7,390 bases of DNA from Clostridium sp. CAG:1013 (GCA_000432995.1 HF972588.1:1-7390), one strand, 5' to 3'. Positions 1-4,990 are shown, counted from the stretch's first letter. Numbers and translations: made by a program. Notes: generated by a model not told the origin, from the letters alone.

Positions 1-96
1 GGTTTTTCCGGTTTTGGGGAAATAAAAGTCAAGGAAAGACAGAAGAAATGAAAAACAAATCTAACGGTTCTTTCAGTATGCCCAAGCCAAATGACA

Positions 97-738
97 CTAG
101 CAGCTCTTCGTCTCACTTTTCTGCAACAACTCCACAAGTCTTGCCACATCGGTACGAGGATTGCATTCCACAGAGGGCCAGTCGAAATCTTTATACTGCC
201 TCTCTTTCGCCTTGCATCGCTCAATGGCTTCCTGCGTGTGATCTTTCAGTTTCCGATAGCAGTCTCGGCCCTTGTCATAATCGGGAATCTGGTGTTTCAG
301 ATCCTCCAGCACCTGGCTTGACCCCGAGTATGTTCCACGCAACTCATGAAAGTGAGCCACAAACCAAACCTCAAAGCAGGGGTTGGAAGCAACGGCTTTA
401 TAATGCTTATATTCCTCCTGGCTCAACAAATCCCGCAGCTGCTTGGCACGCTCTTGGCTGCAATCTAAATCTAAGATCACACCTGCCATATCCTCTGTGT
501 CTGAAAGATCCTCTTCGACGCACTCCCGCTTCAAAGCGTCCAACATTCCTTGGGGACTGGTCTCCCCTCTGGAAACCACCTTTACCGCATATTTGCTCTC
601 AGGCGTGCTGAAGTGCTGAAAATAATTTTTCTCCGTCTTATTTTGCCCTTCCGCAACAAGAAGAACCACCGGTTTTCTCTTGCGCCGGACTTTACCTCGC
701 TGTTTGTCCTGAAACCGCCGTTCGCTTCCTTTGGCCAT
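97..738 (-). CDS. rloB: RloB-family protein, TOPRIM-like putative effector of an RloAB defence pair
   Basis: This 213-residue protein matches the RloB family. Its basic N-terminus (about residues 7-22) is followed by VVLLVAEGQNKTEKNYF (24-40), with the conserved EG and TE positions at E30, G31, T35 and E36. The acidic strand VILDLDC follows, with D90 and D92. Next come the family's SNPCFEVWFVAHF block (118-130) and a C-terminal NPRTDVARLVELL block. A glutamate followed by a DxD pair is the arrangement of TOPRIM nucleases, so a metal-dependent nuclease role is a reasonable inference, not something seen. The ATG at 738 is preferred over an in-frame ATG at 816 inside rloA, because AAGGAGG lies 8 bases before it. 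Translation is probably coupled: the rloA stop and this start read TGA-G-ATG. RloA/RloB were named from genes linked to restriction loci and are regarded as defence-associated. No terminator is evident beyond the stop within the window. Confidence 0.87.
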   Translation of the reverse strand: MAKGSERRFQDKQRGKVRRKRKPVVLLVAEGQNKTEKNYFQHFSTPESKYAVKVVSRGETSPQGMLDALKRECVEEDLSDTEDMAGVILDLDCSQERAKQLRDLLSQEEYKHYKAVASNPCFEVWFVAHFHELRGTYSGSSQVLEDLKHQIPDYDKGRDCYRKLKDHTQEAIERCKAKERQYKDFDWPSVECNPRTDVARLVELLQKSETKSC

Positions 739-739
739 C

Positions 740-1999
740 TCAGATTCCTCCTTCCGGACGCAGGTAGGGAATGGCTCCATAGCGACCCAACAAGTATCCC
801 TTCTCGATGTTCTCATTCTTCCTCACAGAGAATTCATCCAGAGAATAGAGCTCCGTAGCTGCGGTGTGGGGATCTTTCTCTACAAAGTAGATCTGATCCC
901 GCCGGAAGGTGTCCAAGGACAGCAGCGTTGTATCGTGGGTGGTAAAAATCAGCTGGGCGTTGTTTTTGTTTACTTCCGGCGTGTGGAACAGTTCTACCAG
1001 AAATTGCACCAGGAACGGGTGCAGGCTCCGATCCAGTTCATCGATCACCATGGTTTTTCCCTTCTCAAAGACCTCTTTCAAAATGGGAGAAAGCCAAAAA
1101 AGCTGCCTGGTACCCAGGGATTCCTCATTGAGATCCAGGAAAAATTGTGCCCCCTCACCACTTTGGGACTGCACATGATGGCCCGCGTGAATATGAACCG
1201 CTTTTACTTGGCCCTGGGGTACAGGATTTCCCGCTTGGTCTGTAAAGACAATCTCTTTTGTCTGATTACCTAAAGGGGTGATGTCCACTTGGATATCGTC
1301 AATGTTGATATCTGCCTGCCGAAGCAGGGAAAGAGTGAACTGTTTTAACTCTCCCTGCTCATCCTGCTCAAAAGCTTGCAGCGCAGTGGGCTGGATGGCT
1401 AACTCGGGATTGTAGACATCAATAGCATTCGCCAACCACTGATACGCTGGAGCCGTTTTGGCATTTCCCCAGTTGGTGGCTGTGGCAAGGAAAAATTTAT
1501 TGGATGTATTTTTCCCTTCATACTCTGAAAATGTGCTTTTACTTGCCTGGTTAAAGTCAAAGTCGTCGCCGGTTCTTTCGAAAACACGGGAAGCACGAGC
1601 GCTGGTATAAAAATACAGGTACTCCTCCTGCACACGATCGGAATCGGCTGTAAACCCATAGCGGTATGGAATCCCATCGTTTGCCACAAAGAAAAACTCA
1701 AAGGAACAGGGAGCTTTCGCCGTCTCCTCGTCAAACTTAAAGGGCACCATCCCGGGAATCTTTTGGGTGATGTTCCGGGTGTCCGAGGTGCGCACAGCCA
1801 TAATGGCCGCTACAAAGGCACGGATCACCGCACTTTTTCCTGCGGCGTTTGCGCCGTAAATGGCCGCTGCCTTGATGGCTTCTCGGTTTCCCTCCTGAGC
1901 CAGATTTTCCGGATGAGAGCGGTCCGTGGAAGGAACCATACTCAAGATTGCCTCGTCCTTGATAGACTGAAAGTTTTTCACTTTGAATTGCAGTAACAT
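740..1999 (-). CDS. rloA: RloA-type AAA/ABC-like ATPase (COG1106, AAA_15/AAA_21)
   Basis: This 419-residue ATPase opens with LLQFKVKNFQSIKD, the usual first strand of the SMC/RecF/OLD-like group that acts on DNA. The Walker A motif is GANAAGKS (49-56). An ABC-signature-like segment ESLGTRQLFWL lies near 293-303, Walker B is MVIDELD (317-323, D320 and E321), and a switch histidine sits in TTHD (H355). The end, YLLGRYGAIPYL, is characteristic of COG1106 proteins. Length is normal for the family. The ATG at 1999 is preceded by GAGGGAG about 10 bases upstream; an in-frame GTG at 2020 would add seven residues. It is the first gene of a two-gene operon with the RloB-family gene and probably acts as the sensor or scaffold ATPase that controls it. 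The same ATPase plus TOPRIM logic is seen in PARIS (AriA/AriB), but the partner here is RloB rather than a DUF4435 protein. A standalone role is less likely given the one-base gene spacing. Confidence 0.88.
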   Translation of the reverse strand: MLLQFKVKNFQSIKDEAILSMVPSTDRSHPENLAQEGNREAIKAAAIYGANAAGKSAVIRAFVAAIMAVRTSDTRNITQKIPGMVPFKFDEETAKAPCSFEFFFVANDGIPYRYGFTADSDRVQEEYLYFYTSARASRVFERTGDDFDFNQASKSTFSEYEGKNTSNKFFLATATNWGNAKTAPAYQWLANAIDVYNPELAIQPTALQAFEQDEQGELKQFTLSLLRQADINIDDIQVDITPLGNQTKEIVFTDQAGNPVPQGQVKAVHIHAGHHVQSQSGEGAQFFLDLNEESLGTRQLFWLSPILKEVFEKGKTMVIDELDRSLHPFLVQFLVELFHTPEVNKNNAQLIFTTHDTTLLSLDTFRRDQIYFVEKDPHTAATELYSLDEFSVRKNENIEKGYLLGRYGAIPYLRPEGGI

Positions 2000-2024
2000 G
2001 GGTATCTCACTCCCTCTCACTTAT

Positions 2025-2053
2025 AGGATACTCTTAAAAGCGCAAATATGCAA
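2025..2053 (-). promoter_or_regulatory. Candidate promoter of the rloAB operon
   Basis: On the minus strand TTGCAT (2053-2048) and TATCCT (2030-2025) are separated by exactly 17 bases, giving a start point near 2018 and a leader of about 20 bases that carries the GAGGGAG ribosome binding site. The -35 box matches only 3 of 6 consensus bases and the -10 box 4 of 6, so this is the best candidate seen and not a strong promoter. Confidence 0.4.
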
Positions 2054-2066
2054 TCTAAAAACTCAT

Positions 2067-2089
2067 TTTTTGAAAAATATTTTCAAAAA
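2067..2089. promoter_or_regulatory. AT-rich perfect palindrome upstream of rloAB (possible operator)
   Basis: TTTTTGAAAA (2067-2076) and TTTTCAAAAA (2080-2089) are perfect inverted arms of 10 bp around a 3-base centre. The site lies 14 bases upstream of the candidate -35 box of rloA. The symmetry fits a dimeric repressor or nucleoid-protein site. A transcript hairpin is possible but very AT-rich and therefore weak. No regulator gene in the window can be tied to it. Confidence 0.4.
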
Positions 2090-2153
2090 GTCAATTTAAA
2101 CATTTGAATCAAGAGAAATTGTTCGCTTGTAGCGTTGTGAATTTGTCAACAGC

Positions 2154-2208
2154 TTGCCAACTATCGAGCAAAGTTTGCCAACTACTTGTTGCCAACTTGA
2201 GTTGGCAA
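2154..2208. repeat. Cluster of TTGCCAACT repeats (three direct, one inverted)
   Basis: TTGCCAACT occurs exactly at 2154-2162, 2175-2183 and 2189-2197, and its reverse complement AGTTGGCAA at 2200-2208. A related TTGTCAAC lies at 2143-2150. The first two copies are offset by 21 bases (two helical turns), the next by 14. The last direct copy and the inverted copy form a 9-bp palindrome with a 2-base centre. The arrangement fits a protein-binding array such as iterons, a partition site or a complex operator. What binds there cannot be told from the sequence. Confidence 0.65.
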
Positions 2209-2234
2209 ACTGATGGACACTCTCCCTCCAGTTT

Positions 2235-2270
2235 TCCCTGCTCATTCAGAGCAGGGATTTTTCTTTTTCT
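2235..2270 (+). terminator. Intrinsic terminator, plus strand
   Basis: CCCTGCTC (2236-2243) and GAGCAGGG (2249-2256) form a perfect 8-bp stem, extended to 9 by T2235-A2257, around the loop ATTCA. A T-rich tail follows (2258-2270). It would end a plus-strand transcript starting in the preceding 150 bases, where no gene is recognisable. Confidence 0.75.
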
Positions 2271-2464
2271 GTCTAATTCTAGCCATCTTCCTTTATGCGG
2301 GGAGATTCCTCATCACTGAGCACGAATTGATACCGTCAAAATTGCTGAAAGACGATGGCTTTCTCTCCATCCATTTGTGCGGCGACAATTTAACTTTGAG
2401 GCTCCTTTTTTCTTCAAAAACCGCAAAATAGAAGCAGACTATTTTGATTACACCCCCACATATG

Positions 2465-2508
2465 GGGGGACCCCTGTCATGGTGACAGGGGTCCCCCTTG
2501 TTTTCTTT
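2465..2508 (+). terminator. Strong intrinsic terminator, plus strand
   Basis: GGGGGACCCCTGTCA (2465-2479) and TGACAGGGGTCCCCC (2483-2497) form a perfect 15-bp stem around the 3-base loop TGG, followed by a T-rich tail (2498-2508). On the other strand the flank is not T-rich, so it works in the plus direction. A CCCCC run at 2453-2457 can pair with the same G-run and would compete with the terminator stem. Confidence 0.8.
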
Positions 2509-2528
2509 TGGACTTCTCTCTACAATGA

Positions 2529-2563
2529 GGAACACAATTTGAGGCAGAGATGTGTTCCCTGCC
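2529..2563 (+). other. Two mutually exclusive RNA hairpins
   Basis: GGAACACA (2529-2536) pairs perfectly with TGTGTTCC (2551-2558). GGCAG (2543-2547), inside that loop, pairs with CTGCC (2559-2563), immediately after the first stem. With no bases between the arms the two stems are hard to form together, so they read as alternatives. Function unknown. Confidence 0.4.
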
Positions 2564-2592
2564 CGACAAACTTGCGAGGTGTTGGAAATGAT

Positions 2593-2621
2593 TTCTCAAT
2601 AACAGGTTCTGGTTATATAAA
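2593..2621 (+). promoter_or_regulatory. Candidate promoter upstream of the RepA-like gene, with a dyad in the spacer
   Basis: TTCTCA (2593-2598, 4 of 6 consensus bases) and TATAAA (2616-2621, 5 of 6) are separated by 17 bases. The spacer and the edge of the -10 box hold an inverted repeat, ATAAC (2599-2603) and GTTAT (2612-2616), which would place a bound regulator directly over RNA polymerase. The predicted start is near 2628, within the left arm of the next hairpin, leaving an untranslated leader of about 225 bases before the RepA-like gene. Confidence 0.45.
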
Positions 2622-2622
2622 C

Positions 2623-2638
2623 ACTACTCCCACCTTTT
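2623..2638 (+). repeat. Direct repeat, copy 1 (ACTACTCCCACCTTTT)
   Basis: This 16-base sequence recurs exactly at 2808-2823. With upstream flanks included (2617-2638 and 2802-2823), 20 of 22 bases agree. This copy forms the left arm of the hairpin at 2626-2661. Confidence 0.8.
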
Positions 2639-2661
2639 TTGCAAAAGAGGTGGGAGTTTTT
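2626..2661 (+). terminator. Terminator-like hairpin, possible attenuator or 5'-end hairpin of the repA leader
   Basis: ACTCCCACCT (2626-2635) pairs perfectly with AGGTGGGAGT (2648-2657). The stem continues through one T-G wobble and three T-A pairs to a 4-base loop, and a short T-run follows (2657-2661). It can end incoming transcription. If the candidate promoter at 2593-2621 is used, the hairpin would sit at the very 5' end of the repA transcript instead. Confidence 0.6.
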
Positions 2662-2807
2662 GTATCCCAGCAAACGCGGAAAGGCACAGAGAAGAAGCAA
2701 TCTCCTCTACGCTTACAGGCTGAAAACAGCATCCAGTTCCCCCTTTCTCCCACAGCCCGGCAGCTTTGCCTGAAGCCGTCCAATTTGTGTCGTTTCGCAA
2801 TACAAAT

Positions 2808-2823
2808 ACTACTCCCACCTTTT
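2808..2823 (+). repeat. Direct repeat, copy 2, next to the repA ribosome binding site
   Basis: This is an exact copy of 2623-2638 placed 15 bases before the AAAGGAG ribosome binding site. Here the left arm is not followed by its own complement, apart from a short CTCCC/GGGAG pairing with GGGAG at 2828-2832. In RNA it could compete with copy 1 for the AGGTGGGAG arm at 2648-2656. Confidence 0.75.
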
Positions 2824-2854
2824 AACCGGGAGCAACGAAAGGAGTGTGAAAACT

Positions 2855-3850
2855 TTGCCGAAAAATCAACCTGAACTGAAGCTCATCTCCCTGGAGGACG
2901 TAGCGGTGGAGCCGGTGCGCTGGCTCTGGTATCCCTACATCCCCTTGGGAAAACTGTCCATCATTCACGGCGACCCAGCCGAGGGCAAGACCACCCTGGC
3001 CCTGTGGATCGCGGTAGCCTGCAGCCGGGGCCAAGCCCTCCCCGGCGGAGAAACCAGGGAACCGCTTACCGTTCTCTACCAGACCGCCGAGGACGGTTTG
3101 GGGGACACCATCAAACCACGGCTGCTGGAATCCAAGGCGGACTTGCACCACATCTACACCATCGACGAAACAGATTTCCCTCTCTCCATGCTGGATCATC
3201 GCATCGGGGAGGCCATTGAGAAAACCCATGCCCAGCTGATGATCCTGGACCCCATGCAGGCGTACCTGGGAGAGAAAGTGGACATGAACCGGGCCAACGA
3301 AGTGCGCACCGTGATGAAGGGCCTAACCAAAGTGGCAAACCAAACCGGCTGTGCCATTGTTCTAGTAGGCCACCTGAACAAATCCCAAAGCGCCAACAGC
3401 GCCCAGCGAGGACTGGGCTCCATGGATTTTCGAGCGGCGGCTCGAAGCGTTTTGCTGGTGGGCCGGGTCAAAAATGACCGGGACATCCGAGTGATGGTCC
3501 ACGATAAATCCTCTCTGGCGGAGGAAGGACCCTCCCGAGCCTTCTCTCTGGAGAACGGCACGCTCCGCTGGCAGAAGGGATACGAAACCCTCACAGCGGA
3601 CCAGCTGCTCAGCGGAAGAAGCCAGGACTCCAAACTCACCTTGGCAGAGGAACTGATCCTGGACACCCTGGACAGGCGTCCCGCTGTTCCCGCCAAGGAG
3701 ATGTTCTCCCTGGCGCAGCAGGCAGGCATCTCCGCCCGGACTCTCAAGTCCGTCAAAGGAAACCTGCGAGACTATGTGCAGTCGGTACGGGTGGCCAACG
3801 ACTGGCTGTGGCGCAGGACGGACGGAAGCGTGCAAGGGGGTAATCTGTGA
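2855..3850 (+). CDS. RepA-like AAA_25 ATPase (RecA-fold, putative replicative helicase)
   Basis: The product (331 residues from the TTG at 2855) is a RecA-fold ATPase of the plasmid RepA/AAA_25 type, hexameric helicases that unwind an origin. Residues are numbered from this start. Walker A is GDPAEGKTT (39-47), a TAED segment follows strand 2 (77-80), and Walker B is LMILDP (D132). A sensor-like GHLNKS (172-177) comes next, then a conserved RGLGSMDFRAAARSVLLV block. The C-terminal region from about residue 265 looks like a winged helix (PAKEMFSLAQQAGISARTLK). AAAGGAG at 2838-2844 is 10 bases from the TTG at 2855 but only one base from the in-frame GTG at 2846, so TTG is preferred; GTG would add three residues. 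No separate initiator protein is seen next to it, and the repeat-rich region downstream is a candidate origin. A regulatory ATPase of a mobile element is the alternative. Confidence 0.85.
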   Translation: MPKNQPELKLISLEDVAVEPVRWLWYPYIPLGKLSIIHGDPAEGKTTLALWIAVACSRGQALPGGETREPLTVLYQTAEDGLGDTIKPRLLESKADLHHIYTIDETDFPLSMLDHRIGEAIEKTHAQLMILDPMQAYLGEKVDMNRANEVRTVMKGLTKVANQTGCAIVLVGHLNKSQSANSAQRGLGSMDFRAAARSVLLVGRVKNDRDIRVMVHDKSSLAEEGPSRAFSLENGTLRWQKGYETLTADQLLSGRSQDSKLTLAEELILDTLDRRPAVPAKEMFSLAQQAGISARTLKSVKGNLRDYVQSVRVANDWLWRRTDGSVQGGNL

Positions 3851-4024
3851 CGGGAACTTCTTGCTTATCTGGTATCCACAGCCTTGAAAACGTCTACATC
3901 TTGTGTGATTTCCCAAGAGTGTCCCATGGTTCTTTGCCTTCTTGCACCCTTTTGGGAAGGATCAAAAGGACGCACAACAACCGGTCTACCTTGGGAAGCC
4001 AGGAAAGACCACACCGGCCCAAAA

Positions 4025-4047
4025 TCCGCCCTGTGCGGGCCTGTGTG
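4025..4047 (+). repeat. GC-rich repeat, copy A
   Basis: The sequence beginning TCCGCCCTGTGCGGGCC recurs as TTCGCCCTGTGTGGGCC at 4130-4152, with about 20 of 23 bases identical. A reverse-complement relative lies at 4210-4226. The copies can therefore pair alternatively with the same partner. Confidence 0.55.
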
Positions 4048-4129
4048 TCGGCCAGACCTTCGGTTTGGTCCAGAAAAAACGCTCGGGTGCGAAGTACCGT
4101 CTTTTCCTGACGGAAAAGCGCCGGGTTTC

Positions 4130-4152
4130 TTCGCCCTGTGTGGGCCCGTGTG
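4130..4152 (+). repeat. GC-rich repeat, copy B, with an inverted relative at 4210-4226
   Basis: TCGCCCTGTGTGGGCCC (4131-4147) is almost the reverse complement of GGGCCCCACAGGGGCGA (4210-4226), differing by one bulged base on each side. The resulting stem of about 16 bp encloses a 62-base loop that contains a further inverted repeat (GGTGGGG at 4169-4175 with CCC and CACC at 4182-4190). Confidence 0.55.
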
Positions 4153-4296
4153 GCCGATTTCCAACCCAGGTGGGGAAACAACCCGTCACCGACCGTTCCG
4201 GGGCGATTTGGGCCCCACAGGGGCGAGTTTGGCAGAAAGAAAAGAAACCGCCTCCTCTCCCGGTTGGGGGAGAATTTTGGGGTGTGATTCTCAAGC

Positions 4297-4342
4297 AGGT
4301 GAAAGGGACGGTGCCGTAAGGCGGCCCCTTCCCGAATCACCT
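4297..4342 (+). other. Structured element with nested inverted repeats
   Basis: AGGTGA (4297-4302) pairs with TCACCT (4337-4342), AAGGG (4303-4307) with CCCTT (4326-4330), and GCC (4313-4315) with GGC (4320-4322) across GTAA. The result is a three-part stem with one asymmetric bulge (4331-4336). It may be an RNA element or a single-stranded DNA hairpin of an origin or oriT. No known family was recognised. Confidence 0.4.
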
Positions 4343-4343
4343 C

Positions 4344-4374
4344 GCCCGGCAGAGCCGGTCGTTGCGGGCTTTTT
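4344..4374 (+). terminator. Possible intrinsic terminator upstream of the RHH gene
   Basis: GCCCG (4344-4348) pairs with CGGGC (4365-4369), directly followed by TTTTT (4370-4374). A competing hairpin CGGC-AGA-GCCG (4347-4357) lies inside. The outer stem is short, so termination is uncertain. Confidence 0.4.
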
Positions 4375-4400
4375 GCCCTCTTCCACCGACCAAAAAATCC

Positions 4401-4494
4401 GGGGTCGGTTTGGAGGCCTTGGGGTCACGATCGGGGTCAGAAACACGAATTTTCCCGGTGGCAAGCCATTTTTGCGGGTGTCACCGCCGGGGTC
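4401..4494 (+). repeat. Four GGGGTC direct repeats before the RHH gene
   Basis: GGGGTC occurs at 4401-4406, 4421-4426, 4433-4438 and 4489-4494, three of them followed by A. The two central copies are 12 bases apart and the last ends 21 bases before the RHH start codon. Ribbon-helix-helix proteins bind short repeated sites, so autoregulation by the downstream product is plausible but inferred. Confidence 0.5.
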
Positions 4495-4515
4495 AACGAA
4501 AGGATGAAGGAAAAT

Positions 4516-4926
4516 ATGGCAGAAAAAGACTTGAAACGGAAATTCGCCCTGTGGATTCGCCCCTCTCTTCTGGAGGAGGTGGATTCCCTCTACAAAAGCG
4601 ACAACTGCGCCAGCCGCAGTGAGTTCATGGAAAAGGCCCTGCGGTTCTACATGGGATACCTTTCCAGCCAAGCAAACCAGGACTACCTGGCCGACGTGAT
4701 CCCCTCCACGGTGAAGGGGATCGTGGATGAAAGCTCCAACCGCATGGGCCGCCTGCTGTTCAAGCTGGCAGTGGAACAGGCTGTGACGTCCAACATTCTT
4801 GCCGCCGTCTGCGAGGTTGACCAGCAGGAGTTGGAGCGTTTACGGAACCAATGCATTCAGCAGATCCGCAAGACCAACGGAATGATTTCCTTTGAACAAG
4901 CCCTGCGTTGGCAGAAAGATAACTGA
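4516..4926 (+). CDS. CopG/Arc-like ribbon-helix-helix DNA-binding protein
   Basis: This 136-residue protein has an N-terminal ribbon-helix-helix pattern: a strand KRKFALWIRP (about 7-16), helix SLLEEVDSLYKSDN (17-30), then the turn and helix SRSEFMEKALRFYMGYL (33-49). Such domains dimerise and insert the strand into the DNA major groove. The remaining 85 residues are mostly helical (an Ala/Val-rich segment near 75-100, then an Arg/Gln/Glu-rich helix) and match nothing I recognise; they may mediate oligomerisation. The ATG at 4516 has GAAGGA four bases ahead; the in-frame ATG at 4504 has its purine run directly against the start and is less likely. Its place between the repeat-rich region and the integrase suggests an autoregulator, an excision or directionality factor, or a MobC-like relaxosome accessory protein. 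No relaxase is present in the window. Confidence 0.8.
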   Translation: MAEKDLKRKFALWIRPSLLEEVDSLYKSDNCASRSEFMEKALRFYMGYLSSQANQDYLADVIPSTVKGIVDESSNRMGRLLFKLAVEQAVTSNILAAVCEVDQQELERLRNQCIQQIRKTNGMISFEQALRWQKDN

Positions 4927-4931
4927 GAGAT

Positions 4932-4973
4932 GGAGGGGACGTGACAGACGTCCCCTCCCCAAGTTTCTCTTGG
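4932..4973 (+). terminator. Two adjacent hairpins after the RHH gene, terminator-like
   Basis: GGAGGGGACGT (4932-4942) and ACGTCCCCTCC (4948-4958) form a perfect 11-bp stem with loop GACAG, five bases after the RHH stop codon. A second hairpin CCAAG-TTTCT-CTTGG (4959-4973) follows at once. There is no clean T-run, so the pair may act as a weak terminator, an mRNA processing or stabilising element, or an integrase control site. Confidence 0.5.
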
Positions 4974-4990
4974 CAAATGGAGGCAATCAC

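Larger units (their letters stand above)
2100..2854. other. Long intergenic region without a convincing gene
   Basis: About 750 bases separate the start of rloA from the start of the RepA-like gene. Open frames here are short, lack ribosome binding sites, run through strong hairpins and encode nothing recognisable. The region instead holds a TTGCCAACT repeat cluster (2154-2208), two plus-strand intrinsic terminators (2236-2270 and 2465-2508), alternative hairpins (2529-2563), a candidate promoter with a dyad in its spacer (2593-2621), a strong hairpin with a T-run (2626-2661) and a 16-bp direct repeat (2623-2638 and 2808-2823). The successive terminators without genes suggest small RNAs or leader RNAs. 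Confidence 0.6.
3851..4515. other. Noncoding, repeat-dense region: candidate replication origin or transfer origin
   Basis: About 660 bases between the RepA-like gene and the ribbon-helix-helix gene. Several frames stay open on both strands, but only because the DNA is GC-rich and poor in stop codons: the frames overlap each other, lack ribosome binding sites and give unrecognisable Pro/Gly-rich peptides. The DNA holds many short inverted repeats: 3948-3953 with 3964-3969, 4052-4058 with 4062-4068, 4105-4110 with 4115-4120, 4131-4147 with 4210-4226, 4169-4175 with 4182-4190, 4255-4261 with 4266-4272, 4297-4307 with 4326-4342, and 4385-4391 with 4403-4409. It also holds GGGGTC repeats. Such density beside a RepA-type helicase fits an origin or oriT; no known nick site was recognised. 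Confidence 0.5.

Noticed and set aside
48..611. Plus-strand open frame of 187 codons opposite the RloB gene
   Set aside because: It is antisense to a clearly conserved protein, has no recognisable content and no good ribosome binding site.
739..816. Longer N-terminus of the RloB protein starting at 816
   Set aside because: It would overlap the conserved end of rloA, while the ATG at 738 has an ideal AAGGAGG and starts the conserved sequence.
97..1999. Direct identification as a PARIS, Gabija or retron system
   Set aside because: The second protein carries RloB family blocks rather than AriB or GajB features, and no reverse transcriptase is present. Only a functional analogy is claimed.
2143..2208. 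CRISPR array
   Set aside because: The repeats are only 9 bases, irregularly spaced and one is inverted; no cas gene is present.
2104..2431. Short plus-strand frames through the TTGCCAACT array
   Set aside because: They run through the 2235-2270 terminator, have no ribosome binding site and encode nothing recognisable.
2465..2497. Inverted repeat as an insertion-sequence end
   Set aside because: The arms are only 3 bases apart and are followed by a T-run, so a terminator explains it fully; no transposase is nearby.
2293..2535. Minus-strand frame of 80 codons
   Set aside because: It crosses the 15-bp terminator hairpin and resembles no known protein; no ribosome binding site supports it.
2377..2874. 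Plus-strand frame of 165 codons reaching into the RepA-like gene
   Set aside because: It passes through three hairpins and overlaps the repA start in another frame; composition is not protein-like.
3884..4507. Long overlapping frames on both strands in the 3851-4515 region
   Set aside because: Several frames are open at once because stop codons are rare in this GC-rich DNA. None has a ribosome binding site or a recognisable domain, and inverted repeats explain the sequence better.
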